This document shows, piece after piece, positions 17,109 to 26,237 of a DNA stretch of 64,000 nucleotides. Below the pieces are notes generated by a model. It did no database searches, had not been told where the DNA came from, and was given only the letters and a program-made list of their open reading frames with translations. The position numbers and the translations under genes were made by a program. The DNA is from Belnapia arida (GTDB taxonomy: Bacteria; Pseudomonadota; Alphaproteobacteria; Acetobacterales; Acetobacteraceae), in contig NZ_JAETWB010000015.1 of NCBI RefSeq assembly GCF_016773205.1, forward strand, positions 1 to 64,000. The letters are read 5' to 3'. Within the stretch, counting starts at the first letter, position 1, and each line of letters opens with the position of its first letter.

Positions 17109-19184
17109 ATGGCCGATGCGCCCCGATTCGTCGAGCACGCCCGGGACGGGGATGTGCATGTCCTGCGCATCGCCAATGCCCCCGTGAACACGCTGCGGAC
17201 CGAAGTGCGCGCCGGCCTGCTGGAGGGGCTCAAGGCCGCCTCCGGGGCGAAGGCCGTGGTCATCATCGGCTCGGGCCGTAATTTCAGCGCGGGCGCCGAA
17301 ATGACCGAGTTCGGCAAGCCGCGCGTGCCACCCTCGCTCACCGATGTCTTCGACGCGATCGAGGCCTCGCCGGCGCCCGTGGTCGCGGCCATCCATGGCA
17401 ATGCGCTGGGTGGCGGGCTGGAGCTGGCGCTGGCCTGCCATGCCCGCGTCGCTACGCCCGGAGCGCAGGTCGGGCTGCCGGAGGTGAAGCGCGGCTTCGT
17501 CCCCGGCGCCGGCGGCACGCAGCGGCTGCCGCGGCTGATCGGGTTGGAGGCGCTGAAGATCATCGTCGGCGGCGAGCCGGTCGCGGCCGAGCAGGCGGTG
17601 AAGCTCGGCTTCGTCGATGCCGTGGTCGATGGGCCGCTGGAGAAGGCGGCGGTGGAGTGGGCCCGGGCCAATGCCGGGCGCAGCTTCACCCTGGCACGGA
17701 ACCGCACCGACAAGATTGCCGGTTATGACGCTGCGGCCTTCGAAGCGGCGGTGAAGCCGCTGACGGCGCGGACCCGCGGGCAGGAGAGTCCGCTTGGCTG
17801 CGTCGAGGCAGTGCGGGCGGCCTTTACCATGCCCTTCGAGGAGGGGCTGAAGGTGGAGCGCGACCAGTTCCAGCGCCTCGTCGCCGGGGAGCAGAGCCAG
17901 GCGCTGCGGCACATCTTCTTCGGCGAGCGCGAGGCGCAGCGCGTGCCCGACCTGCCGGTGGATGCCAAGCCGCTGCCGGTGGAGAGGCTCGTCGTCATCG
18001 GCGGCGGCACGATGGGCGGCGGCATCGCCATGTCAGCGGCGAATTTCGGCCTGCCCGTGACGATCGTAGAGACCTCAGCCGAGGCGCTGGAGAAGGGTCT
18101 GAAGCGCTGCGAGGCGAATTGGGAGCGCACCGTGAAGAGCGGGCGGCTCTCGCAGGCGGAGTACGAGAAGCGTCGTGCGCTGCTCAGCGGCACGACCGAG
18201 TTCGAGAAGGCGGTCGGCGAGGCGGATCTCGTCATCGAGGCCGTGTTTGAGAACATGGAGGTGAAGAAGGAGGTCTTCGCGCGGCTCGACAAGGCGGCGC
18301 GGCCGGGCGTGGTGCTCGCCTCCAACACCTCGACCCTCGATATCGACGGGATTGCCTCGGCGACGAAGCGGCCGGAGCTGGTCATTGGGATGCATTTCTT
18401 CAGCCCGGCCAATGTCATGCGGCTGCTGGAGAATGTGCGCGGCTCGGCGACCAATGCGACGGCCATCGCCACGGCGACCGAGGTTGGCAAGCGAATCGGC
18501 AAGCTGCCGGTGCTGGTCGGCAATTGCGACGGCTTCGTCGGCAACCGCATGACGGGCAAGCGCGGCCCGCAGGTGGAGAAGCTGCTGCTGGAGGGCTGCC
18601 TGCCGCAGGATATCGACCGCGTCATGGAAGGTTACGGCATGGCGATGGGCCCCCTGGCAACGGGCGACCTCGCCGGCCTCGATATCGGCGCGGCGGTGCG
18701 CAAGGCGCGCGGCACGGTAGCGCCGATCGCGGATGCGGTGGTGGCCGCCGGGCGCCTCGGCCAGAAGACCTCCAAAGGCTATTACGACTACGACGAGAAC
18801 CGCAAGCGCATCCCCTCGAAAGAAGTCGAGCAGATCATCCTCGACACCGCCGAGAAGATGCAGGTACGGCGGCGGAAGATCGAGGATCAGGAGATCCTCG
18901 AGCGGCTGCTGCTGCCGATGGTCAACGAGGGCGCCCGCATCCTGGAGGAAGGCGTTGCCTCGCGGCCCATCGATATCGATGTGATCTTCGCCAATGGTTT
19001 CGGTTGGCCGGCCTTCCGCGGCGGGCCCATGTTCTGGGCCGACCGAATGGGGCTCAAGGCGGTGCGCGACAAGCTGGCGCATTACGCCGAGGCGACGGGC
19101 GACCGCAACCTGCAACCCTGCGCCCTAATCGAGAAACTCGCGGCCGAGGGCGGCAGCTTCGCCACCCTCAAGCGCGCCGCCTGA
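17109..19184 (+). CDS. Bifunctional enoyl-CoA hydratase/3-hydroxyacyl-CoA dehydrogenase (FadB/PimF-like)
   Basis: The 691-residue protein joins two enzymes. Residues about 10-190 are a crotonase domain (GRNFSAGAEMTEFGKP, AAIHGNALGGGLELALACHARVATPGAQVGLPEV, AGGTQRLPRL) with oxyanion-hole glycines. From about 290 follows an NAD-binding domain (VVIGGGTMGGGIAMSAANFGLPVTIVE) with the catalytic S-x-H at IGMHFFSPANVMRLLE and two C-terminal dimerisation domains. It hydrates trans-2-enoyl-CoA and oxidises the 3-hydroxyacyl-CoA. Followed in the same operon by two acyl-CoA dehydrogenases, the arrangement of the pim operon of Rhodopseudomonas, where this gene is pimF. No thiolase is adjacent. Confidence 0.9.
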   Translation: MADAPRFVEHARDGDVHVLRIANAPVNTLRTEVRAGLLEGLKAASGAKAVVIIGSGRNFSAGAEMTEFGKPRVPPSLTDVFDAIEASPAPVVAAIHGNALGGGLELALACHARVATPGAQVGLPEVKRGFVPGAGGTQRLPRLIGLEALKIIVGGEPVAAEQAVKLGFVDAVVDGPLEKAAVEWARANAGRSFTLARNRTDKIAGYDAAAFEAAVKPLTARTRGQESPLGCVEAVRAAFTMPFEEGLKVERDQFQRLVAGEQSQALRHIFFGEREAQRVPDLPVDAKPLPVERLVVIGGGTMGGGIAMSAANFGLPVTIVETSAEALEKGLKRCEANWERTVKSGRLSQAEYEKRRALLSGTTEFEKAVGEADLVIEAVFENMEVKKEVFARLDKAARPGVVLASNTSTLDIDGIASATKRPELVIGMHFFSPANVMRLLENVRGSATNATAIATATEVGKRIGKLPVLVGNCDGFVGNRMTGKRGPQVEKLLLEGCLPQDIDRVMEGYGMAMGPLATGDLAGLDIGAAVRKARGTVAPIADAVVAAGRLGQKTSKGYYDYDENRKRIPSKEVEQIILDTAEKMQVRRRKIEDQEILERLLLPMVNEGARILEEGVASRPIDIDVIFANGFGWPAFRGGPMFWADRMGLKAVRDKLAHYAEATGDRNLQPCALIEKLAAEGGSFATLKRAA

Positions 19185-19209
19185 ACCGAGAACGACAAGG
19201 AGAGACCCG

Positions 19210-20412
19210 ATGGACCTCCGCTTCACCGATGAGGAAATCGCCTTCCGCCAGGAAGTCCGCGATTTCATCGCCAGGGAGCTGCCGGCCGAGACGCGCGAGC
19301 GCATGGTCGCCGGCCGGTCGCCCACCAAGCAGCAGGTGGTGGATTGGCAGCGCAAGCTGAACGCCCGCGGCTGGGCGGCGCCGGAATGGCCGAAGGAGGC
19401 CGGCGGTCCGGGCTGGACGCTGGCGCAGCGCTACATCTTCCGCGAGGAGCTGCAGCAGGCGCCGGCGCCCTCGCCGCTCGGCTTCAACATCAACATGTGC
19501 GGGCCGGTCATCATCGAATTCGGCACCGAGGAGCAGAAGAAGAAGTACCTGCCCCGCATGCTGAACCTCGATGACTGGTGGTGCCAGGGCTTCTCCGAGC
19601 CGGGCGCTGGTTCCGACCTCGCAGGGCTCAAGACCCGCGCGGTGCGCGAGGGCGACCACTACGTCGTCAACGGGCAGAAGACCTGGACGACGCTAGCGCA
19701 GCATGCCGACTGGATCTTCCTCCTCGTCCGGACCGACCCGACCGCGAAGAAGCAGGAGGGCATCTCCTTCCTGCTCTGCGACATGAAGACGCCAGGGATC
19801 ACCGTCCGCCCGATCATCACCATCGAGGGCGGGCACGAGGTGAACGAGGTCTTCTTCGACGATGTGAAGATCCCGGCGGAGAACCTGGTCGGCGAGGAGA
19901 ACCATGGCTGGGACTGCGCGAAATTCCTGCTCGGCAACGAGCGTTTCGGCCAGGCGCGGGTCGGCGCCTCGCGCGAGCGCATCCGCCGGCTGAAGGTGAT
20001 CGCGCAGGAGAGCATGGATGGCGGCAGGCCGCTGATGGAGGACCCTGACTTCCGCCGCAAGGTCACGGAGATCGAGGTTGAGTTGAAGGCGCTGGAGATG
20101 ACCGTCATGCGCGTCATCGCCACCGAGTCCAAGCGGAAGGACAAGAAGCCCGATCCGGCGACCTCGGTGCTCAAGATCAAGGGCACCGAGATCCAGCAAA
20201 TGTGCTCCGAGCTGCTGATGAAGGCGGCCGGTCCCTATGCCTGGGCGGATGGCGACCCGGACGAGGAGGACGGCAGCAACGAAGTGGATGTCGCGCCCGA
20301 CTGGGCCTTCGGCCTGGCCGGCGTCTACTTCAACTGGCGCAAGCAGAGCATCTACGGCGGATCGAACGAGATCCAGCGCAACATCATGGCCAAAGCCTTC
20401 CTGGGGCTCTGA
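19210..20412 (+). CDS. pimC: Acyl-CoA dehydrogenase, pimeloyl-CoA dehydrogenase large subunit type
   Basis: This 400-residue FAD enzyme has the acyl-CoA dehydrogenase fold: [69 protein letters not shown], and the C-terminal IYGGSNEIQRNIMAKAFLGL. Length and motifs match PimC of the Rhodopseudomonas pim operon, which together with PimD forms the enzyme that dehydrogenates pimeloyl-CoA. The usual C-terminal catalytic glutamate position reads Y-G-G-S, so a different glutamate or the partner must supply the base. GGAGAG lies ahead of the start. Dicarboxylyl-CoA or medium-chain acyl-CoA are the likely substrates; the assignment is by resemblance. Confidence 0.8.
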   Translation: MDLRFTDEEIAFRQEVRDFIARELPAETRERMVAGRSPTKQQVVDWQRKLNARGWAAPEWPKEAGGPGWTLAQRYIFREELQQAPAPSPLGFNINMCGPVIIEFGTEEQKKKYLPRMLNLDDWWCQGFSEPGAGSDLAGLKTRAVREGDHYVVNGQKTWTTLAQHADWIFLLVRTDPTAKKQEGISFLLCDMKTPGITVRPIITIEGGHEVNEVFFDDVKIPAENLVGEENHGWDCAKFLLGNERFGQARVGASRERIRRLKVIAQESMDGGRPLMEDPDFRRKVTEIEVELKALEMTVMRVIATESKRKDKKPDPATSVLKIKGTEIQQMCSELLMKAAGPYAWADGDPDEEDGSNEVDVAPDWAFGLAGVYFNWRKQSIYGGSNEIQRNIMAKAFLGL

Positions 20413-20418
20413 GGGAAC

Positions 20419-21564
20419 ATGGACTTCGACCTGACGGAAGAGCAGCGCCTGCTGCAGGACAGCGTGGCCCGGCTGCTCGGCGACAAATACGGCTTCGAGC
20501 AGCGCAAGGGCTACATGAAGTCGGCAGATGGCTGGAGCCGCGAGGTCTGGTCGCAGTATGCCGAACTCGGCCTGCTTGGCCTGCCCTTCGGCGAGGACGA
20601 GGGCGGCTTCGGCGGCGGCCCGGTCGAGACCCTGATCGTCGCCGAGCAGATCGGGCGGTACATCACCCTCGAGCCCTGGATGAGCACCGTCGTCATCGGC
20701 GGCGGCTTCCTCCGTCATGGCGCCTCGCAGGAATTGCGCAACGAGCTGGTGCCGCAGGTGGCCTCGGGCGAGATGCTGCTGGCCTTCGCCCAGGTGGAGC
20801 GGCAGTCGCGCTACGACCTCTTCGACGTGGCGACGACGGCGAAGCGCGATGGCGATGGCTGGGTCATCAACGGCCGCAAGGGCTATGTAGTGCATGGCGA
20901 CAGCGCCGACCGGCTGATCGTCACCGCCCGCACCGCCGGCGATCGGCGCGAACGGAAGGGCATCGGCGTCTTCCTCGTCGATGCCAAGGGGCCGGGGGTG
21001 GAGCGGCGCGGCTACCGCACCGTCGATGGGCAACGGGCCGCCGAGGTCGAGCTCTCCGGCGCGCGGGCCGTCGCCGTGCTCGGCAACCCGGAGGACGGGC
21101 TGCCGCTGGTCGACCAAGTGGTGGATGAATGCATCGCGGCGCTGGCTGGCGAGGCGGTCGGGGCCATGCAGGCGGTGCACGACATGACCATCGACTACAT
21201 GAAGACGCGCCAGCAATTCGGCCGGCCGATCGGCAGCTTCCAGGCCTTGCAGCACCGCGCCGCGGACATGCTGGTGGCGCTGGAGCAGTCGCGTTCCATG
21301 TCGTACTTCGCCGCCATGTCCGCTGCCGAGCGCAACCCGGTGGAGCGGCGCAAGGCCATGGCGGCGGTGAAGGTGCAGATCGGCCGCTCGGCGCGCTTCG
21401 TCGGACAGCAAAGCGTCCAGCTGCATGGCGGCATCGCCATGACCATCGAGTATGCCGCCGGCCACTACTTCAAGCGCTTGACGGTGAACGACGCGATGTT
21501 CGGCGATGCTGACCATTACGTCCGCGACCTATCGGAGACGGGCGGGTTGGTGGCGGCGGCCTGA
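20419..21564 (+). CDS. pimD: Acyl-CoA dehydrogenase, pimeloyl-CoA dehydrogenase small subunit type
   Basis: The 381-residue protein starts MDFDLTEEQRLLQDSVARLLGDKYGFEQRKGYMKSADGWS, closely matching the PimD pattern. It has a shortened acyl-CoA dehydrogenase core, with GRKGYVVHGDSADRLIVTART in the beta domain and RQQFGRPIGSFQALQHRAADMLVALEQSRSM in the C-terminal helices. The C-terminus (IAMTIEYAAGHYFKRL) lacks the YEG-type catalytic residue. It lies 6 bases after the pimC-like gene and should form a hetero-oligomer with it. A strong hairpin follows, ending the operon. Confidence 0.8.
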   Translation: MDFDLTEEQRLLQDSVARLLGDKYGFEQRKGYMKSADGWSREVWSQYAELGLLGLPFGEDEGGFGGGPVETLIVAEQIGRYITLEPWMSTVVIGGGFLRHGASQELRNELVPQVASGEMLLAFAQVERQSRYDLFDVATTAKRDGDGWVINGRKGYVVHGDSADRLIVTARTAGDRRERKGIGVFLVDAKGPGVERRGYRTVDGQRAAEVELSGARAVAVLGNPEDGLPLVDQVVDECIAALAGEAVGAMQAVHDMTIDYMKTRQQFGRPIGSFQALQHRAADMLVALEQSRSMSYFAAMSAAERNPVERRKAMAAVKVQIGRSARFVGQQSVQLHGGIAMTIEYAAGHYFKRLTVNDAMFGDADHYVRDLSETGGLVAAA

Positions 21565-21581
21565 CGGAAGGGTGCCACACG

Positions 21582-21605
21582 GCCGGAGCGCCACGGCGCT
21601 CCGGC
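21582..21605 (+). terminator. Hairpin after the pimC-pimD-like operon
   Basis: Two perfect 11-base arms, GCCGGAGCGCC and GGCGCTCCGGC, lie 17 bases after the last stop codon. No T-run follows, so it is terminator-like but not a classic intrinsic terminator. It separates this operon from the next importer operon. Confidence 0.5.
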
Positions 21606-21645
21606 TCTCAGGCCCCTGCCACTAAAGTGGGGCAACGGATCGAAA

Positions 21646-21665
21646 ATCGTTTGCACGATAACGGG
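21646..21665. promoter_or_regulatory. Possible weak copy of the MarR operator ahead of the importer operon
   Basis: The site ATCGT-N10-ACGGG has the spacing and core (TCGT, then AACG) of the two operators near the marR gene at 28554-28573 and 29052-29071, but with mismatches at the ends. It lies 50 bases before the binding-protein start. If real, it would place this importer under the same regulator. A chance match cannot be excluded by eye. Confidence 0.3.
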
Positions 21666-21714
21666 TAGTGCGGTTCCATATCGTCTTCGCAGTTGCAGCG
21701 GGACCGGGGGCAGC

Positions 21715-22932
21715 ATGGTGGGACGGGTGATCGGGCGCCGCCAGATACTGGCGGGCGCCGGCATGGCGGCTTTGGCGGCGCCGGGCATCACCCGGGCGCA
21801 GGGCGAGGCCATCCGCATCGGCGAAATCAACAGCTACACCGCCCAGCCCGCCTTCCTCCAACCCTACCGCAATGCCTGGCTTCTGGCGCAGGAGCAGGTG
21901 AATGCCGCCGGCGGCATCAACGGGCGCCGCATCGAAACCGTCTTCCGCGACGACGCCGGGCGGCCAGAGGATGCCGTCCGCCTCGCCGGCGAACTTGTGA
22001 ATGCGGAGAAGGTCGCGCTGCTCGCGGGCGGCTTCCTCTCCAATGTCGGCCTTGCGCTCGGCGACTTCGCCAACCAGAACAAGAAGCTCTTCGTCGCCAG
22101 CGAGCCGCTGACCGATGCGCTCGTCTGGGGCAAGGGCAACCGCTACACCTTCCGCCTCCGTGCCAGCACCTACATGCAGTCCGCCATGCTGGTCGAGGAG
22201 GCGGCGAAGCTGCCCGTCAAGCGCTGGGCCACCGTCGCTCCGAACTACGAGTATGGCCAGTCCGCCGTGCGCTGGTTCAAGGAGCTGCTGAGCCGCGCCA
22301 AGCCGGACGTTCAGTTCGTCGCCGAGCAATTCCCAGCGCTCGGCCGCATCGATGCCGGCGCCACGGTGCAGGCCCTGGCTGCGGCCAATCCGGAGGCGAT
22401 CTTCAACGTCACCTTCGGCGCCGACCTCACCAATTTCGTCCGCCAGGGCTCGACCCGCGGGCTGTTCGAGCGGCGCCGCGTCGTCTCCTTGCTGACTGGC
22501 GAGCCGGAATATCTCGACCCGCTCGGCGACGAGGCGCCGGAGGGTTGGATCGTCACCGGCTATCCCTGGGAGCAGATCGACACGCCGGTCCATACGGCCT
22601 TCCGCGAGGCCTATCGCCGCCGCTGGAACGACTATCCGCGCCTCGGCAGCGTCGTCGGCTTTGACACTGTGATGGCGATCGCGGCGCTGCTGAAGAAGTC
22701 GCCCACGCTCGAGACCGAGGCGTTGGTCGATGCCATGACCGGTCTGCAATTCCAGTCCGTGCTCGGGCCGGTGCAGTTCCGGGCCATCGACCACCAGTCC
22801 ACCATGGGTGCCTTCGTCGGCCGCACCGTGCTGAAAAACGGCAAGGGGGCGATGGCCGAGTGGCGCTATGCCGATGGCAAGGACTATCTGCCCTCGGACG
22901 ATGTCGTCCGGACCCTGCGGCCCCAGACCTGA
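21715..22932 (+). CDS. Branched-chain-type ABC transporter substrate-binding protein
   Basis: This 405-residue protein has a Tat-like signal peptide (GRRQILAGAGMAALAAPGITRAQ) and a mature Peripla_BP_6 domain: IRIGEINSYTAQPAFLQPYRNAWLLAQEQVNAAGGINGRRIETVFRDDAGRPEDAV. It is the extracytoplasmic part of a HAAT/Liv importer, the permease and ATPases following directly. Many Liv-type binding proteins in soil alphaproteobacteria take up aromatic acids, ureas or amides and not leucine. Its operon runs up to a convergent nicotinate-degradation cluster, so nicotinate or 6-hydroxynicotinate is a reasonable but unproven ligand. Confidence 0.88.
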   Translation: MVGRVIGRRQILAGAGMAALAAPGITRAQGEAIRIGEINSYTAQPAFLQPYRNAWLLAQEQVNAAGGINGRRIETVFRDDAGRPEDAVRLAGELVNAEKVALLAGGFLSNVGLALGDFANQNKKLFVASEPLTDALVWGKGNRYTFRLRASTYMQSAMLVEEAAKLPVKRWATVAPNYEYGQSAVRWFKELLSRAKPDVQFVAEQFPALGRIDAGATVQALAAANPEAIFNVTFGADLTNFVRQGSTRGLFERRRVVSLLTGEPEYLDPLGDEAPEGWIVTGYPWEQIDTPVHTAFREAYRRRWNDYPRLGSVVGFDTVMAIAALLKKSPTLETEALVDAMTGLQFQSVLGPVQFRAIDHQSTMGAFVGRTVLKNGKGAMAEWRYADGKDYLPSDDVVRTLRPQT

Positions 22933-22943
22933 CGCAGGCCACC

Positions 22944-24791
22944 TTGGAGAACCTGGTCCTCCAGGCCCTCAGCGGCCTGGCGAGCGCCTCTTCGCTCTTC
23001 CTCGTGGCCTCGGGCCTCACCGTCATCTTCGGCGTCAGCCGGGTGGTGAATTTTGCCCATGGCTCCTTCTACATGCTGGGGGCCTACCTCGCTTACACCT
23101 TGGTCACCCAGCTGCCGCGTGGCCATCTCGGCTTCTGGGGCGGGGTGGTCGGGGCGGCGCTGCTGGTCGGGCTGATCGGCTTGGCGGTGGAGGTGCTGCT
23201 GCTCCGCCGCATCTATCGCGCGCCTGAGCTGTTCCAGCTGCTCGCAACCTTCGGCGTGGTGCTGATCGTGCAGGAGCTGACGCAGATGGTCTGGGGTGCG
23301 CAGGACCTGCTCGGTCCCCGCGCCCCGGGGCTGCGCGGCAGCACCGAGATCCTTGGTCTCCGCTTCCCGCTCTACGAACTCTTTCTGATCGGCGTCGGGC
23401 CGGTGGTGCTCGGCCTGCTGCTTCTGCTTTTCCACCGCACGCGTTGGGGCACGCTGGTGCGCGCGGCGACGCAGGACCGGGAGATGGTCGGCGCGCTCGG
23501 CGTGAACCAGCGAATGCTCTTCACTTCGATCTTCTTCCTCGGCAGCCTGCTTGCTGGGCTCGGCGGGGCGCTGCAGCTGCCGCGCGAGAGCGTCAACCTG
23601 CACATGGATCTCTCCATTATCACCGAGGCCTTCGTCGTGGTGGTGGTGGGCGGGCTCGGCAGCCTGACGGGGGCGGCGCTGGCGGCGCTGTTGATCGGCG
23701 AGATGCATGCCTTCGGCATCCTCATCGCGCCGAAGATCACGCTGGTCCTCGTCTTCCTCGTGATGGCGCTGGTGCTGGTGGTGCGGCCGCACGGGCTGCT
23801 CGGCAAGCCGGAGGCGGCGGCGCGGGGCGGGCAGGGGAGTGCGGAGCCGATGATCGGCCCGGCACCCGGCCCGCTGCGCTGGTTGGCGCTCACCGCGCTC
23901 GGCCTGGCGGTCGTGGTGCCGCCCTTCCTCGGCGACTATGCGCTCTCCGTGCTGACGGAGCTGGCCACCGCCGTGCTCTTCGCGGCCAGCCTGCATCTCA
24001 TCATGGGGCCGGGCGGGATGGCGAGCTTCGGCCATGCGGCCTATTTCGGTCTCGGCGCCTATGGGGCGGCGCTGGCGGCGCAATGGCTCGGTGCGCCGAT
24101 GCTGGTCGGGCTGGCGCTGGCACCACTGGCGGCGGGCGTCTTCGGCCTGGTCTTTGGATATTTCTGCGTTCGCCTCTCTGGCGTCTATGCGGCGATGCTG
24201 ACCCTGGCCTTCGCTCAGATCGCCTGGTCGGTCGCCTTCCAATGGGTGGAAGTGACGGGAGGCGACAACGGCATCCTCGGCGTCTGGCCGGATGCGTGGG
24301 CAGCGCCGAAGCTCGTCTTCTACTACCTCGCCTTGGCGCTCTGCCTCGGCGCAACCCTGCTGCTGCGGCGCGTCGTTCATGCGCCCTTCGGCTATGCGCT
24401 GCGGGCGCAGCGGGACAGCGCCTTGCGCGCCGAGGCAATCGGCATCAACGCCTTCCGCATCCGCTGGCTCGGCTTCGCCCTGGCGGCGGCAGCGGCAGGG
24501 ATCGCGGGTGGACTATTCGCCTATGGCAAGGGCAGCGTCTTTCCGACCTTCATGGGCATTCCCCGCAGCGTCGATGCGCTGCTGATGGTGCTGCTGGGCG
24601 GGGTACAGACGCTGTCCGGCCCGATCATCGGCGCGCTCGCCTTCACCGGGCTGCAGGAGCAGCTGGTCAGGCTCACCGATCTCTGGCGGCTCATCCTCGG
24701 CGCTGTCATCGTGGCGTTGGTGCTGTTCTTCCCGCAGGGGCTGGCCGGGGCCGCCCGGGCGCGCTGGGAGGCTCGCCATGGCGACGCTTGA
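22944..24791 (+). CDS. Fused LivH-LivM ABC permease
   Basis: The 615-residue protein joins both Liv permeases in one chain. The LivH part (about 1-285) has ASSLFLVASGLTVIFGVSRVVNFAHGSFYMLGAY and the EAA-like AATQDREMVGALGVNQRMLF. A hydrophilic linker follows near 288-305 (GKPEAAARGGQGSAEPMIG). The LivM part has HLIMGPGGMASFGHAAYFGLGAYG and RAQRDSALRAEAIGINAFRIRW. No ATG begins this frame at a sensible place; TTG 22944 gives the usual LivH start MENLVLQALSGLASASS. CTG 22929, overlapping the previous stop, is an alternative. The next gene overlaps it by 14 bases. Confidence 0.87.
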   Translation: MENLVLQALSGLASASSLFLVASGLTVIFGVSRVVNFAHGSFYMLGAYLAYTLVTQLPRGHLGFWGGVVGAALLVGLIGLAVEVLLLRRIYRAPELFQLLATFGVVLIVQELTQMVWGAQDLLGPRAPGLRGSTEILGLRFPLYELFLIGVGPVVLGLLLLLFHRTRWGTLVRAATQDREMVGALGVNQRMLFTSIFFLGSLLAGLGGALQLPRESVNLHMDLSIITEAFVVVVVGGLGSLTGAALAALLIGEMHAFGILIAPKITLVLVFLVMALVLVVRPHGLLGKPEAAARGGQGSAEPMIGPAPGPLRWLALTALGLAVVVPPFLGDYALSVLTELATAVLFAASLHLIMGPGGMASFGHAAYFGLGAYGAALAAQWLGAPMLVGLALAPLAAGVFGLVFGYFCVRLSGVYAAMLTLAFAQIAWSVAFQWVEVTGGDNGILGVWPDAWAAPKLVFYYLALALCLGATLLLRRVVHAPFGYALRAQRDSALRAEAIGINAFRIRWLGFALAAAAAGIAGGLFAYGKGSVFPTFMGIPRSVDALLMVLLGGVQTLSGPIIGALAFTGLQEQLVRLTDLWRLILGAVIVALVLFFPQGLAGAARARWEARHGDA

Positions 24792-25536
24792 GGTTGCGGG
24801 GCTGGAGAAGAGCTTCGGCGGCGTGCGCGCCGTGCAGGGCGTCTCCTTCGCCGTAAGCCCCGGCGAGATGCTCGCGCTGATCGGGCCGAACGGTGCCGGC
24901 AAGTCCACCTGCTTCAACATGCTGAACGGGCAGCTCAAGCCGGATGCCGGCGCGGTGCGGCTGCTGGGGTGCGACATCACCGGGCTGGCGCCGCGGCAGG
25001 TCTGGCGGCTGGGCGTCGGGCGGACCTTCCAGATCACCGCCACCTTCGGCTCGATGACGGTGCTGGAGAACGTGCAGATGGCGCTGCTCTCGCACCATCG
25101 CCGGCTCGGCGAATTGTGGCGACCGGTGGCGCGGATGGATGCGGCGCCGGCGCGCGCGCTTCTGGAGCGGCTCGGCATGGCGGATCAGGCAGCGCGGCCC
25201 TGCGGCATCCTCGCCTATGGCGACCTGAAGCGGGTGGAACTCGCCATCGCGCTGGCCAATGAGCCGAAGCTGCTGCTGATGGACGAGCCGACGGCAGGGA
25301 TGGCGCCGCAGGAGCGCATCTCCCTGATGGCGCTGACCGCCGGGATCGCGCGGGAGAGCGGCATCGCCGTACTCTTCACCGAGCATGACATGGACGTGGT
25401 CTTCGGCCATGCCGACCGCATCCTGGTGCTGGATCGCGGGCGGCTGATCGCCGAGGGGGCACCGGCCGCGGTCCGCGCCGACCCCAGGGTGCGCGAAGTC
25501 TATCTCGGCTCCGGTGCGGTGACAGGGGCCCATTGA
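24778..25536 (+). CDS. livG: ABC transporter ATP-binding protein, LivG type
   Basis: The 252-residue ATPase shows Walker A GPNGAGKST (about 39-47), a Q-loop at GVGRTFQITATFGSMTVLENV, and Walker B LLLMDEPTAGMAPQE. The ABC signature is degenerate: ILAYGDLKRVELAIALA carries A-Y-G-D in place of the usual S-x-G-x. The TFQ and MAPQE features are those of LivG. It drives the fused permease together with the next gene. The start overlaps the permease end and the stop overlaps livF by 4 bases. Confidence 0.88.
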   Translation: MATLEVAGLEKSFGGVRAVQGVSFAVSPGEMLALIGPNGAGKSTCFNMLNGQLKPDAGAVRLLGCDITGLAPRQVWRLGVGRTFQITATFGSMTVLENVQMALLSHHRRLGELWRPVARMDAAPARALLERLGMADQAARPCGILAYGDLKRVELAIALANEPKLLLMDEPTAGMAPQERISLMALTAGIARESGIAVLFTEHDMDVVFGHADRILVLDRGRLIAEGAPAAVRADPRVREVYLGSGAVTGAH

Positions 25537-26237
25537 TGCTGCAGGTCGCCGGGCTCTCCGCCTATTACGGCCGGGCGCATATCCTCGACGATGTGGCGCT
25601 CGATGTTGGCGGCGGCGAGGTGGTCGTGCTGCTCGGCCGCAACGGCGCGGGCAAGAGCACGACGATGAAGGCGATCATGGGCCTCGTCCCGCCCTCCGCC
25701 GGCAACGTGCGCTTCGCCGGTGCCGAGATTGGCGGGCGGGAGCCCTTCGAGATCGCTCGCCTTGGCCTCGGCTATGTGCCGGAGGAGCGCCGGATCTTCA
25801 CCGGACTTTCGGTGATGGAGAATCTGGAGGTGGGACGGCGGCCGGCCACGGCGGGGCTGCGGCCCTGGACGCCCGAGCGGCTCTTCGCTCTTTTCCCGAG
25901 CCTCGGCGCCATGCGGGACCGGCCCGGCGGGCGGATGAGCGGTGGCGAGCAGCAGATGCTCACCATCGCCCGCACACTGATGGGCAACCCGCGGCTGATC
26001 CTGCTCGATGAGCCAAGTGAGGGTCTGGCGCCGGTCGTCATCGAGCGCATGGCAGAGGCGATCCGGGCGCTGAAGGCGGAAGGGCTATCCATCCTGCTGT
26101 CCGAGCAGAACCTGCATTTCGCGCAGCTCGTGAGCGACCGGGCGACCATCATCGAGAAGGGACGCATCCGCTGGAGCGGCAGCATCGCTGAGTTGCTGGC
26201 GGCGGATGAGGTCAGGGAACAGTATCTGTCCGTATGA
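25533..26237 (+). CDS. livF: ABC transporter ATP-binding protein, LivF type
   Basis: The 234-residue ATPase has Walker A GRNGAGKST, the LivF-type segment LGYVPEERRIFTGLSVMENLEVG, signature MSGGEQQMLTIARTLMG and Walker B LILLDEPSEGLAPVV. ATG 25533 overlaps the preceding stop (ATGA). Last gene of the importer operon; its 3' end overlaps the convergent UPF0280 gene by 26 bases, an unusually long overlap that implies compact packing or antisense interplay. Confidence 0.88.
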   Translation: MMLQVAGLSAYYGRAHILDDVALDVGGGEVVVLLGRNGAGKSTTMKAIMGLVPPSAGNVRFAGAEIGGREPFEIARLGLGYVPEERRIFTGLSVMENLEVGRRPATAGLRPWTPERLFALFPSLGAMRDRPGGRMSGGEQQMLTIARTLMGNPRLILLDEPSEGLAPVVIERMAEAIRALKAEGLSILLSEQNLHFAQLVSDRATIIEKGRIRWSGSIAELLAADEVREQYLSV

